Assembly (NCBI GenBank): GCA_009763385.1
Contig: CM019824.1
Location: 157,164,357-157,228,356, forward strand
DNA length: 64,000 bases
Direction of reading: 5' to 3'
Origin: Coix lacryma-jobi var. lacryma-jobi
Taxonomy: Eukaryota > Streptophyta > Magnoliopsida > Poales > Poaceae
Position 1 is the stretch's first letter; every line of letters starts with the position of its first letter. A model generated the notes under the pieces. That model was not told the DNA's origin. It did not search any database and saw only the letters and a list, made by a program, of their open reading frames with translations. Of the stretch, positions 34,836 to 46,460 are shown piece after piece. Position numbers and translations under genes: made by a program.

Positions 34836-36006
34836 ATGGGGAAGTACATGAGGAAGCGCGGCGTGGGGAGGACGACGCCGGCACTGGAGCTCGGCGTGAG
34901 GACGCGTGCCCGCTCCGCTGCCGTCGCGAGCGCGGCTGCTGCTGCGGCGCGCAAGAGGCCGAGGAACAAGCAGGCGACAGCAGTGCGTGCGGAGGCCGAG
35001 GCCGAGGCGGCGGTCCGTGGCAACTGCGGCGGGGCAGCGCCTGCAGGGTGCTGCTACCTGCAGCTGCGAAGCAGGAGGCTGCTGTTCATGCCCGCGGGCG
35101 AGGTGCAGTGTCCGGTGCCGGCGTTGTTGCCTGCGGCGGCGGCGGTACAGCGGCCTCGAGCTTCCGTGGAAGTGGAGCCGGTGGAGGTCGTCGTCGCTGG
35201 GACCTCGAGCTCGAGGTGCTCCAGCACGGCGTCTTCGGTGGACGTCGTCCTGCCAGCAATGGCACCGGCTACGGAGAGGAGCGGTGGCGAAGCGGAGGAG
35301 GTGGGCACCGCGCTTCAACCCTAGCTATAATAACGATACAATTCACACATGGCGCCGCTGAATTATCCGTTTTGATTTGCGGTTTCTTGTTCTTACTACA
35401 GGCACGCGAGGACTGCGACGTCGAGAGCGTCGTCAGCGACTGCGCCGGGTGCAGCCGCAAGAGGTAAAGCCGCGCCCTCCTGAATTCTCATGAATTCGAC
35501 ATCCTGTTGCCGCTTCTGCTCACGATGAACAATTTTCGTAATAATTCATGAGGGAGACGACGCCGTCGAGCCGGCCACCGGTAGATCTCATCAGCGACGA
35601 GGAGTGGAGTCAGGCCACGGACGACGACCCAAAGCGCCACCGTGTGATGGCTTTGGCCACGGCGACAACCTCTGTGGCTTGCAGAAGAGCAAGGATGCCA
35701 CCGGCAAGAGAGATCGAGGAGTTCTTTGCGGCCGCGGAGAAGGCGCAGGCCGAACGCTTCGCAGCCAAGTAAGTGGGAAAATTCCACTGCACTGCACACC
35801 GTCTGCCTCGTGCGCGCATTTCGTCCGGTGGTCTTCTTCGTCAAGCTAGGCTCCTCTCCACGGTCCACACCGCCGTGGGCGCGCGCTAACCCTGGGCTCT
35901 CTTTCAGTCTCTTTCTCTTGTCCCACGCAGGTACAACTTCGACGTCGCACGCGGGCTGCCGCTCGCCGCCGGCCGGTACGAATGGACCCCGGTGGCCAGC
36001 GGTTGA
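34836..36006 (+). CDS. KRP: KRP/ICK cyclin-dependent kinase inhibitor (four exons)
   Basis: KRP proteins bind cyclin/CDK complexes in the nucleus and restrain the plant cell cycle. Exons 34836-35300, 35402-35463, 35553-35768 and 35931-36006 join with GT...AG introns of about 90-160 bases and consistent phases to a 272-residue frame. The start MGKYMRK at 34836 is the family's conserved N-terminus, followed by LGVRTRARS, an Ala stretch, the basic KRPRNK, and CYLQLRSRRL, another family motif. The C-terminal inhibitory domain reads PAREIEEFFAAAEKAQAERF, then YNFDVARGLPL and GRYEWTPV. The last intron splits the Lys codon before YNFDV. Upstream DNA is GC-rich with a weak GATAAAAA box near 34733. 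It is the only intact host gene seen. Paralogue number not assigned. Confidence 0.94.
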
Positions 36007-36287
36007 CGACGACGACGTGCGCGCCCGCCGGAAAGCGACGTACGGTGGCGCAGAAAAACGAGCGCCTGGCGCGTGCAGTGGGACGAAAGAGACGCCGCCG
36101 TTAGGTAGCCACACAGAAGAAAGAGTACAAGCCGAGGAGAGAGGCATAGAGAGAGAGAGAGAGAGAGCAGTAAAAGCAACTGAGCATTTTCAGTTTTCAC
36201 TCAGGCAGTAGCGCTAGCTTCCTCTCTCTTGATCCGGGCTGCTTCCCATTAGGATTTCTGTAGCCCGTCGTAATACTGCTGGTGTAA
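36007..36287 (+). other. KRP: KRP 3' region with (GA)n run
   Basis: Sequence after the KRP stop codon, with a GA run near 36150-36168. It is cut off by a MITE at 36288. No polyadenylation site was defined. Confidence 0.45.
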
Positions 36288-36528
36288 GCCCTTTATTTAG
36301 TTTCCCCAACTTCCCCAAATATTTCTAGATTCCCCGTCACATCAATCTTTAGGTATATGCATGGAGCATTAAATGTAGGTAAAAAAAATAATTAATTGTA
36401 CTTTTAGTATCTACATGTCGAGACGAATCTTTTGAGCCTAGTTGGTCCATGTTTGGACAAAGTTTGTCAAATAACAACAAAAGTGCTACAGTGCAGATTT
36501 CAAATATTTGTCAGAACTAAACAAGGCC
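36288..36528. mobile_element. Tourist-like MITE (GGCCTTGTTTAG family)
   Basis: Flanked by TAA on both sides (36285-36287 and 36529-36531); right end AACTAAACAAGGCC. It is the most complete copy of the family in the window and lies about 280 bases after the KRP stop. Confidence 0.88.
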
Positions 36529-36750
36529 TAACTCCTGTTTCTGTTTCCGGTTGGTGTCATCGGGACAGCCGGCATTCAATATGATCACAGCAGCAGCTGA
36601 TGCCGCCGCGACAGTTAACCACTGTCACCTTTTGTTTTGCTGACAAGTGACAACAACACTTGATTCGGTACCTCGCAGTCTTTTGTTCCTTTCGTACCAA
36701 CTTCTACACACAAGTACCTCTCGGTCTCGTCAGCAGCACCTTAATTCTTC

Positions 36751-37344
36751 GGGGTCTGTTTGGAATGCAAGAATACAAAACAGAGGAACGAGAAGAAATT
36801 AACACAGGAATAGAAAAGAAATACATGTGCATAACAGAGGAATAGAAAACATAGGAATTTTAAAGGATTTGGTATTTGGAACAAAGGAACATGAGAAGCA
36901 TAGGAAATTAGGGGTTAGTGGTAAATATGATTACTCAGACTAAACAATAATTGGACAAATATTTTTCTTAAACAAAGCAACATATATTAGTTAACAAAAA
37001 AATCAAAATATTCTAGTCAGCCATATATGACGTGTTGGTGCTTGTACAGACCATGAACCTTACGTACTTTAGAGCGTTAATCAATAATTGATTTGTCCTT
37101 TGTCTCTCTGAAAACCTGTACCATGTTGCATTAGTGAGCATGAGTACCTTGGACTTCGTGAAGGAATGGAAAACAAGAGATAGAAGTGGATTGTTTCATT
37201 CCTCCAAAATGCACAAGCGCAGGAGCCTTTCCTCTGAAAAGGAACTCATAAATCCTCCATTCCAAACACTGCTACAGTATTTGAAAATACAGGAATCTGA
37301 TTCCTTTAGAAATCCTTTGAAAATCCTGTAAACCAAACGGGGCC
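36751..37344. mobile_element. MITE-like element with GGGGTCTGTTTGG / CCAAACGGGGCC ends
   Basis: Imperfect inverted ends with the GGCCCCGTTTGG pattern common to grass Harbinger/hAT-type MITEs. The inner arms hold AGGATTT/AAATCCT and AGGAAT/ATTCCT words in opposite orientation. A clear target duplication was not found. Confidence 0.6.
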
Positions 37345-37785
37345 TCAGTTCGTGTGTCGTTCTTGCACTATATAGCAAGCGTGAGCAGTTGCTCGATCGG
37401 TGCAGTGCTTATTGGTTGGGGTTCCATTGCATGGCGTTACCGCACCTGTGACGATCTGATCCATGGCGTGTAGGGTGGGTATCAATGATGTTTTTTTGGG
37501 TCAGCTAACTATTACGATCAAATATCATTCTAGTTTATTTTTTCACTTTTATTAAACTAAAAAACGTTACTCTAGTTCATTTGATCAATTTTTTGGGTCG
37601 ATCTAATGACCCAAAATATTTTAAACTTGCATCCATAATGGCGTGCCATCGAGATCGAGAAGAGGGTCAGGTCTTAGGTGCGGTACGGTGAGGGTCAGTA
37701 GAGGCCCGCCGGGAGCCCACCTATGGAAGCTGCCATCTCTTCTTGGCCCGGTGGTCCCTGAGGCGCGGCAGCCATGTGCGAGAGT

Positions 37786-38102
37786 TTGGGAAGAATTTGG
37801 TATAGCTCAACTTCACTAGTGAAGCTATTTCATGAACAACTTTTCTTAGATGAAGCTGAACTGTTTTAGGAAAGATATTTGGCAAAACAGCTTCACCAAC
37901 AACTTCATGCATGGTTGAGAGAGAGAAGTGAGGGTATAAGCTGTGAAAAGCTACTTTTTTCAGCTTTGTCTCAGCTTATGTTTCTGTGAGAGGAGAAATA
38001 AAATAGCTTCATGGGTGAAGCTGTTTTGAAAAAAAGTGTCTGACAAAAAAAAACAGCTCACAACAGCTCATGAAGTTGTTGTGAGCTGTACCAAACAGGC
38101 CC
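37786..38102. mobile_element. MITE-like element with GGTAYAGCTCAC ends
   Basis: The left end TTTGGTATAGCTCAAC and the right end GTGAGCTGTACCAAACAGGC are inverted copies. Repeated AGCTTCA/TGAAGCT words fill both arms. The left edge is approximate; no target duplication was seen. 37345-37785 and 38103-38712 hold nothing recognised. Confidence 0.6.
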
Positions 38103-38873
38103 TAGATTAGAGTTAGGTGGCAAATTTGATTACCATGGGTGCTTCTAAATGATGGGAAGAGCGTCATCAGCGACGTGGTATATTTTAAAATGATCGTTTA
38201 GGGCTCATTTGCCACAGTTTCATGGAAACAGCTTTATTTCCTCACTACAAAATGTACAAGCAGTAGGGCGTTTCACACTCTGAATGCCACTCTAATGCTC
38301 ACAGCAGGCCAAGAGCTCCAATTTGGCCAAGGAGCAACCGGACTATATCTAGTGTTTGGAACTATAGAACGCTAGCGTCATGCAGTAAGAAAAAACCGGG
38401 ACAAAACAAAAGAATTCAACATGCCAGAGCAGGAGATGGTAGACGCACGTACGTATGGCTGCTGGCTAGTCTGAAAGTGCTGCCGAATTGAAGAGCAGGA
38501 GGCAGGGAGTAAGAGAGGCACAAGCCGCACAACAGATCGGGAAAAAAGGCCGTAGATGCAACGAGGATAGCTCAACGCAAGTTAGTTTCACATGGTTTCC
38601 CATGTGTTGGAAATGTTGTTGCACACTAGTTTTATCCCTATAAAACTCTAATAATATTTATCCTTATAAATATAGTGCCAAATCATTATATCTGTTGAGG
38701 TGGCACCTCATTCACTGCACCACAACACCTTCTTTAGCGATAAACGATCTAACGCTAAAAGCGGCTATAGCGACAGACTGTCTGACGCTAAAAACATATA
38801 GCATCAGACTTCTGCAGACGCTGTAAGTCCTGACGCTAAAAATCTTTAGCGTCTGTTGCCCTTAATATTTTTA

Positions 38874-39217
38874 GGGGGTATTTGGATCCCTGGCAAAAAA
38901 AATTTGTCCGTCACATCGAACGTTGCGGCACTAGTTTCGTCTATTAAAAATAAACTAATTATAAAACTAATTACAGGACCATATGCTATTTACTAAGACA
39001 AATCTATTAACGTAAATTAATCCATCATTAACGAATGTTTATTGTAGCACCACATTGTCAAATCATGAACTAATTAAGTTTAATAGATTCGTCTCGTGAA
39101 TTAGTCTCCGGCTGACAAATTAGTTTTTTAATTACTATATTTTTAATAGGCGAAACTAGAGCCGCAACGTACGATGTGACAGGGCAAAAAATATTTGCCC
39201 TGGAAACGAACACGCCC
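38874..39217. mobile_element. Tourist-like MITE nested in the CACTA element
   Basis: Flanked by TTA (38871-38873 and 39218-39220). Ends GGGGGTATTTGGATCC and GAACACGCCC; inner text ATTCGTCTCGTGAATTAG and TTAATCCATCATTAACG is that of a widespread grass MITE family. Confidence 0.85.
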
Positions 39218-40095
39218 TTAGCGTCAGACAGCCTATAGCTAGTTTTTAGCGTTAGGTAGCCGGCTGCTACTCTTTAGCGACAGACTGCATGCTGCTATAG
39301 ATAGTTTTACCGTCAGATGATCCATCAATATAGTTTTAAATGGTTAAAAAAATAAAAATTGATCTGCCAACAATTATTACAAATATCACATTAAGCTTCA
39401 AAAGTTCATTTAAGTACACAGCTAGAATTCAACTTCAAAAATATACATACATCTTCACAAATTTGACCAAAAGTTTACAATAGCTCACAAAAGTAAACTC
39501 ACCATCACATTTACATCTTTTATCTAGAACGGATAATCCATCTTTTATATACATGCCACGAACAACACTAACTATATCTTCACGTCCAGGATGGCCTGTA
39601 AAGTACAAAATGGTTTGGACTTATTAAATTTATGGACCTATTTGTTAAATGCAGTATTACTAAAATGAATTCATAAGTGAGGGAAAGCACATCCTTATAT
39701 ACTATTTATTAAGTCAAAGTCATCTCAAGAGATGACAATCAGACCTGAAAAAAGTTTGTCGACTAAACATAAATATATAACAGCCATATATACACACATA
39801 CACTTATGCATACATAAACATGCTCCAATAAAGCCATGATAAAAGACAAACCATGCCAAACAAGATCCGAAAACACTAGACAACAACTTTGAACAATGTA
39901 TGTAATTGGTTGCCATTTAGTAATAGAACAAAATTCTACGAGCAACCGTGATTTTAGACAAGTATATTTGATGGGTACGTACCTCAGGTGAAAACCCTGA
40001 ACACCACTTCTAGGGACTTCTTATATAGCTATGTTGCTGATCAACCACTTAGCCATCTCATCACCTTATTAGGAATTAATGCACAACTATTATAA

Positions 40096-40125
40096 CTAGC
40101 CAGAGCCCCCGCGCTTCGCGCAGGT
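40096..40125 (-). mobile_element. Helitron-type 3' end inside the CACTA element
   Basis: On the minus strand a GCGCGAAGCGC hairpin is followed by GGGGGCTCTGGCTAG and then T, the Helitron 3' signature. The element would extend to the right, but its TC end was not located. Confidence 0.55.
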
Positions 40126-40394
40126 AGGTACTATGAGTAATAGAAGTATATGTATCCATTCTATTATGTTCAAGTCAAACTAATCATAGATTCGTCTTTG
40201 TTTGTACGTACATGTATTGTACTTTACTCAAATGAGAACTTACCGAGAATCTAAACAGGCAGCTGCAGTAAGCATGTAGCTATCAAGTAATAGGGTGAAA
40301 TACAATTAATAAGATATGAATGACATGAAAACTAAGCAGCATAATAGAATAAATACCAAGCAATCAGAGAAATACAACAGGAATTTTTGAACAA

Positions 40395-40485
40395 AAATTT
40401 GGAAGGCTCGCAGACTGTCACAACGATGCTCTTGGCACCCTGGTTCATGTCGACGTATATGCCTGGGGGATTATCAAGTACATAC
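40395..40485 (-). pseudogene. Possible captured coding fragment, unidentified
   Basis: A minus-strand frame holds PPGIYVDMNQGAKSIVVTVC and EPSKF, more protein-like than the surrounding AT-rich sequence. The parent gene was not recognised. The rest of 39320-41700 shows no gene. Confidence 0.3.
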
Positions 40486-43149
40486 ATTATACCAAAAATT
40501 AGTGTAGACAACATTATGTGCATATATTGTAGCCTGGGGGATTTGAATTCAATGAGGACTGACCTCCTATAGATGTAACACATGAAAAAGCAACATAGAA
40601 GTGAAGGACTGCACCATGGTATTTAGTTATCAAGGAATTATAGGTCTATAACAATAATAGGTGAAAAGTATCTCGACACATGAAAGACCAAAATATATAC
40701 TTATAGTATCTCCAAAGGAAAGATTATGAGGCAAACTAAGTAGCAGCAAACTACATAGCAGCAGGCAAATGCAGTTTACATGAGTCCCAAAGAAGGTACT
40801 GAGTAGCCTTATTGTATTGGCTGACCAATGGATCCCTGGGATCATATCACTTGCCTCCTTGTGTTGGCTCAAGAAGAAAGAACCTGCTCATTACAGAAAC
40901 AAATGAGAGTTACTGCTGAAATATATCTTGCATAATATTTTGTAGATCAATAAATAGCTTCTGGTAGCGTAACCTTTCAAACACAGCACTTTAAAAGTAA
41001 TTAATAGCAGTGGAAAGAGCAAAGTATATATGTTGTGAAACAAAGGAGCACATGACGAAAATGGAAAAGCAAATCATGAAACTTGGTTTTCTGTTTACGG
41101 CCAAACATTCAAAGCTGCTTACTACAGAGGGAATTCCAAATCCGTTTTGTAAAGAAATTTTTCTTCTAAGAAATCCAGGGACAATTTAGGGAAATGATAG
41201 GATGACATGAACTTAATTTTGTACCGACAATATAATAAAGAGTTAGTAGCATCAGAGCATATCTGAAATACAATGAGTCTGAGCAAAACACAAATTGATA
41301 TATGACTGTAGCATTGACGCAGTTTTCAGTCATCAGGTAGAGATATCATGCGGAGCAGCATTATGCGGATATCACCTGATAGGGGAAAGTCTTAGCAAAG
41401 TATTAGTGTCGGATGTCCTCTTATTGTAACCATGGAGCACGTAGTCATGGTCACAGCTGTACGTGGTAAGCCAAGAATGCTGAAAACAACTCAGGTAAGC
41501 ATATTTCAGAGAGGCGGTGAGAAATGGAGGATGCAAAAACTCACATAGGATTGGTGATTTGTCATAGCTTTCCTTGCTGCTCTGGTTAAGGATTTATGTA
41601 GCTGGCTCTGGTGCTGCTCAAGCTAAATTGGAAAAAAGAAAATGTTAGCTTATTAGTACGTAGGTACAGACAAAAGTTCTTTTTTTAGCACTGGCCATCA
41701 CTCTTCATTGTGAGCCATTGGACTGGACAATTAGAACAGAGTCTTGTAGGATGAGGCGGTCCTGGCAAAGCAGAAATCTGCATATGTAACACACAGTGGA
41801 AGAAAATGAGAACAAAAAAAACTCTATGAGGGGGAGCAGAAAGAGAGGAAGGGGAATCGAGTGCAGGCACCACCGGGGAGAGGAAGAGGGCAGAGACAAT
41901 GTGTTGTATCCATCTGATCCATTCGCCGGTAAGTCAAGCCGCGGATTCAGATCCGACACCATGGGAGAGGAAGAGCCATAGCGCCAAGCAGATGCCCCAG
42001 CAGGTCCGGCCACCGACCAAATCCTCCACGGGCCACCCGAGCCAACCAGGCAGGATGGATGCGCTGGTGTCGTCACGGCTACCAGCGATGGCGCCGCGAA
42101 CTCGGGGAGGGGGGAGGTCGTGTCGGGAGGTAGCCAGCAGTAGGGCCCCGCCGGGGGGCTGCTCCGCACAGCCTGAGCGCGGCCGGTCCGGCGCGCGGAG
42201 GTGAACAGGGCAGACAACATGGAGAGAGGGTTGGCGGCGCGGGCGCCGTGCGAGGCGGACGGCGTGGAGAGAGGGTGGTGATTGGGAAGAAGCAAGTGGA
42301 TCTGGGATTTGGGGAAGATAAACGCCTAAATGTCGGCACCGGAGCGACCTGGTGGGTCCTATTTTTTTTTTTTTAGCGTTAGACAGATTGATGATAAATC
42401 TCATTTTAGCGACAGACAGTTTAACGCTAAATATAGATATCTATAGCGACAGACAATGAATCGTTAAATGTGGATTTAGCGTCAGATAGTCTCTTAGGTA
42501 GCTTCAGTGTCAGATCATCCAATGATAAAAAAAGTATTAGCGTCAGATGTCTGACGGTGATTCGGTGTTGTGGTGTAGTGATTTAATATCAATGAAACTC
42601 TAATAAAATCACTATTGAGATTAGTCTTACTCTCTCTCCCCTACACACCCGTCTCTTGGTCCATTGCCCATCATTCTAAGTTCTAACCATTCACGCTTCA
42701 ACTTTGGAGTTCCACAACATTCGTTGGTGTCGCACCACTTATCTCTCTTGGTATAAATCATTCGAGACTGGTTATCCTAAATGGTAAACAGTCGGCCATC
42801 TGCCATTTAGCCACTATTCGGATAAAAACAAGTGTTTAAACGGACAAAACGACCGTTTAGACGAATAGTTTGCATACGAACATGTGACTCGTGTCATTCC
42901 TTTCTTAAACTTAGAACAAATGCACGCAACACCTAGCTATTTAATTTATGAATTTTTACGGTACTTGAAAAAAACTAGAGTCGTCTATTTATATAGATCA
43001 CATAGCTATAAAATAAGAAGAACCAAGATAGAAAAACTTAAGTTTTGGACCAGAACCAGAAATATGTGAGTTCAGACTAAAAATATATGGCAAAGAATTA
43101 TTTTCAGAATAAATTTAAAAGATATAATAGTACTTTCGCTTAGTGTCCC

Positions 43150-43880
43150 TTACCTCCATGAGCGAGCTCTCGGTCTCTCCTTTCATGTCTACACAAGCGC
43201 GAGTGAAAAGGTCGTGGTGATCGCGTCCAGCTTCTCCATCTCCACCTCGATCTCCACATGCAGCACCCTGGACACGTTGGAGGTGGCCCGCTTGGCGTTC
43301 CCGGTGACCAGCGCGGTATAGCTCGCCGTCTCAGGCATTTTGCTCTGCCAGTACTACGTCAGCACCATGGGCGTTGCGGCGCCGCGTTGAGCACGAGGAT
43401 GGTGTGCCACACGTAGTCGGCCTACAACACGGTGGACATCACGACGTCGACCAGGTATGTCGGCACTGATCGAGAACGCACTGCAGAACACAACACCGTA
43501 GAGAGTGCGAGCGTGACGATGATGCCGCCGACGAGGATGTCGAATCCCTACATGGAGAAGACGGCGGCGATGAACCCACCGTGAGTCTTCTTGTTGGCAT
43601 ACTCGGACATAATGGTGGTGATGAGCGGGTAGTCGCCACTGATGTCGAAGCCGAGCCAGAAGTGGAAGAAGTAGGGTGTGGCCATGATGCCGGCGGGCAT
43701 GCTCCCGAACAAGAGCCCGGAGGCGAGGGAGTAGACCACCATGAGGAGCAGCGTCTTGTCGTAGACGCTTTTCCGGCTAAGGTTGTTGCCAAGGCAGTTG
43801 AAGAAGAGCTGCCCGGACGCCGTTCACCGCTGCCGCGATGTTGGGCGCGACAGCGTGCCCGGATCTGGCTTGGTGGGGAG
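43150..43880 (-). pseudogene. PHT1-type inorganic phosphate transporter, broken fragment
   Basis: PHT1 proteins are 12-helix phosphate/proton symporters of the plasma membrane. The minus strand encodes the middle of one: PDPGTL with AAAVNGV in another frame, QLFFNCLGNNLSRKSVYDKT, LLLMVVYSLASGLLFGSMPA, FHFWLGFDISGDYPLITTIM, SEYANKKTHGGFIAAVFSM, then a stop. After it come GFDILVGGI, ADYVWHTILVLNA, and in another frame MPETASYTALVTGNAKRATS and HVEIEVEMEKL. The conserved GGDYPL-type signature is altered to SGDYPL. Roughly the first 50-60 residues and the C-terminal half are missing. Stops and frameshifts make it non-functional. Confidence 0.9.
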
Positions 43881-43919
43881 ACGGGAGACGACGGAGAGTG
43901 CTAGGGAGAGTTAATTGTG

Positions 43920-44872
43920 TACTCCGTACTAAACTGCCCTTAGTTTATAATTAATTAATTTTCTTAATTAAGATCCGCGGTAATTGTTTTTGATGGGAGG
44001 AACCGGTGGTGGTTCCTCCAAGCACAGTAACAAAGCTCATTTAATTTGGGTCATTTTTCATACAAATTGAAATCATTTATTGCACTAACATTCATTACGA
44101 GCCTTGGAGTTTACTTGATTTAAGGTTGGCCAGATATAATTAAATTCAACTAAAAGTAGCTAGCTTATTATTATTAGCACAAATAAAGAAAATAAATTGC
44201 ATATACCGTTACAATGCACAAACATATTTTGGCAATACTATATATAGAAATTTTTAGTGATTTATAAGTTTATTGTCACAACTGGGTATAAGTTATAGGA
44301 TATCTATATAGAAACTTTTATTAGTTATAAATATTAAACATAAACATCTTGAGCCTTATGATCCCTAAGATGAGCTGAGTAGTTGTAGATCTAGCGCACA
44401 TGGTCCGAAGGAATCTTGTTGCTTTCATCGGGATCTAAATTTCCCAGTACTGCTAGCCGTAGTTAGAGCTAGGTACTAGGTTCTGCTGCCTGCCGGGTGT
44501 ACGGATGCGGGTGGCTTGGTGTCTCGATTATCCTGTTGTCCTGAGCTCCAAGTTGCTTTAATCCGTACAAATTAGTTGTGAAACCGTATATTTCTATCAT
44601 AGCAAATCAGTCATTTCACCTTATTTCTGACTTATAAGTTCTGCCGAACCATTTTGGACGACTAGCTAGTCTAATATGCACTAGTTACTGTACATGATAT
44701 ATGTGCTCGTTTACCTTTGGCCTACTACCATTTGTCTGCGTTCTGCATATGGAACCCAGTACATGTGGTCCATCGTCATATTGTAAAATGGTGATGTGTG
44801 CGTCGTACTGCTGTGCTAGGCTAGCTGCAGACAAGAAGCGACAGCGAGTACAGTGAAAGTTGTCGTGTTAGG
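43920..44872. other. AT-rich intergenic sequence
   Basis: No gene or element recognised. Confidence 0.5.
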
Positions 44873-44875
44873 TTA

Positions 44876-45087
44876 GGCCCTGTTTAGTTACCCTCATTTC
44901 TCAAAATTTTCCATCACATCAATGTTCGGACGTATGCATGGAGCATTAAATGTAGGTAAAAAAAATAACTAATTGTACTTTTTAGTATGTACATGTCGAG
45001 ACGAATCTTTGGATGGACAAAGTTTGTCAAATAACAACGAAAACGCTACAGAAAAAATTTTGCAAAATTTTTCCATGTAAACAAGCC
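44876..45087. mobile_element. Tourist-like MITE (GGCCTTGTTTAG family), copy 1 of an abutting pair
   Basis: Starts GGCCCTGTTTAGTTACCC after TTA, ends GTAAACAAGCC at 45087. The next copy begins at the following base. The inner sequence matches the copy at 36288, with a deletion of the GAGCCTAGTTGG part. Confidence 0.82.
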
Positions 45088-45330
45088 GGCCTTGTTGTTT
45101 AGTTCCCCTCATTTCCCAAAATTTTCCATCACATCAACCATCACATCAATGTTCGGACGTATGCATGAAGCATTAAATGTAGGTAAAAATAATAATTAAT
45201 TGTACTTTTAGTATGTACATGTCGAGACGAATCTTTGGAGTCTACACAATCCATATTTGGATAAAGTTTGTCAAATAACAACAAAAACGCTACATGAAAA
45301 ATTTTGCAAAATTTTTCTAACTAAACAAAT
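45088..45330. mobile_element. Tourist-like MITE, copy 2 of the pair
   Basis: Starts GGCCTTGTTGTTTAGTTCCC and ends in AACTAAACAAAT, lacking the last GGCC. It carries a short internal duplication (ATCACATCAA repeated near 45127). Confidence 0.8.
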
Positions 45331-45774
45331 TTTACTAGTACTTCCTCCTACTCCGTATAGTACTATACTTTAGGTTGTGTATACGCACGCCTCACAACTT
45401 CACAAGTCACCGTTGAGTCGAGTAATAAACTAAAACTACTAGTGGTAAAATAATGGAAGCATGGGATGATGGGTGGGACGGGGAGCATGAGCATCTTACG
45501 GCTTCTTTTGTTAGAGCAAGTACATTGCTACACGTCAGTTGTATCATACATCGTCTCATGCAGTGTCACGTAGAATTTTTGCTGATGTGGAGGAAAGAGA
45601 GAAGCGAAAGAGGAAGAGGTCGTTGTTTCGCGAAACAACCACCTCATGAGCTAAAATTTAGGACTATGAGACAACTATTCTACCATTATATGAGTTGTTG
45701 TTGCCATGCCACTCATAATTTATTTTTATTCTATCCATAAATTAAAGAATCATGAGTTGCTACGAGATAACTTA

Positions 45775-46427
45775 TATTGAGGGAAGGAACCCTCGGCAGT
45801 GACGTCGTGCAGGCTGACACAGAAAACGACCCTCGTGCGCCCTGCGTGCCTTCGTGAAAACCCTGGTTATTTGTTAAGTCCCTCGAGTCACATTTCTAAC
45901 CTTCGAATATTGGCTCGACCCTCGGGATGTTTAACGGTTCTTGCAGGCAAGAGGCGTGAAGAACACTGGAAGCAACCCTCGCGCGTCCCGAGCACCTTCG
46001 CTAGGAGGCTTAGGCTCAACGGGTGGCGAGCGGACGCGGACCTCGTGACTGGAGGGATATTTCCACAAGCCGGAGGTCAACCCCCGCGTTCCACGAGGGT
46101 GAGCGCAAGCCGGGCGGCGGCAGACGTATGGAAGGCTAACTAGGGTTTCCGCACCGTTTGTGTTTGTACAATTCTGCCCTTCCGTTGTACAGCGCTAAGG
46201 AATCTTTCTTGTACCCTTTTGTAATTTGGTCATTGTTCCTTGGCATTCCCTATAAATATCAAGGGATGAACAGTGTAAAAGAAAAAAACGAATTCTGGAA
46301 AGAGAGATATAGCACCACTGTTCCTCTTTCTATACCTTCGCTGTACTTTCGCTTTTGGTTCCGACAGTTGGACACCTTTGCCACTCCCCTGTACGTGTGC
46401 GGAGGTAGGGCAAGTGTGATTCCAACA
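45775..46427 (+). repeat. Left LTR of element C (653 bp)
   Basis: Begins TATTGAGGGAAGG (TGTTGGGGGGAAG in the other LTR, so the terminal TG is mutated to TA here) and ends TGATTCCAACA. TATA box TATAAATA at 46251-46258 followed by GGGATGAACAGTG. Confidence 0.9.
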
Positions 46428-46446
46428 GTTTGGCGCCGACTGTGGG
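46428..46446 (+). other. Primer-binding site of element C
   Basis: GTTTGGCGCCGACTGTGGG follows the LTR end directly, a leader type known from grass Tat elements. The tRNA was not matched. Confidence 0.8.
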
Positions 46447-46460
46447 CATCTGAGTTCGTA

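Larger units (their letters stand above)
38713..42580. mobile_element. Non-autonomous CACTA element with ATT target duplication (3.87 kb)
   Basis: Ends CACTGCACCACAACACC and, inverted, CACTACACCACAACACC, flanked by ATT at 38710-38712 and 42581-42583. Both ends carry many subterminal copies of TTTAGCGTCAGAC/GTCTGTCGCTAAA (38735-38870, 39218-39320, 42375-42555). No transposase is inside. It contains a nested Tourist MITE (38874-39217) and a Helitron-like end (40096). Confidence 0.9.

Noticed and set aside
34042..34884. 280-codon minus-strand ORF upstream of KRP
   Set aside because: It overlaps the KRP promoter and first exon in antisense, in GC-rich sequence, and spans the border of a PIF-like element; no domain.
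41705..42295. 196-codon minus-strand ORF inside the CACTA element
   Set aside because: Pro/Ser-rich low-complexity reading of GC-rich filler. It has overlapping frames on both strands and no recognisable domain.
46428..46446. tRNA gene remnant
   Set aside because: Only the primer-binding complement is present; no cloverleaf could be drawn.
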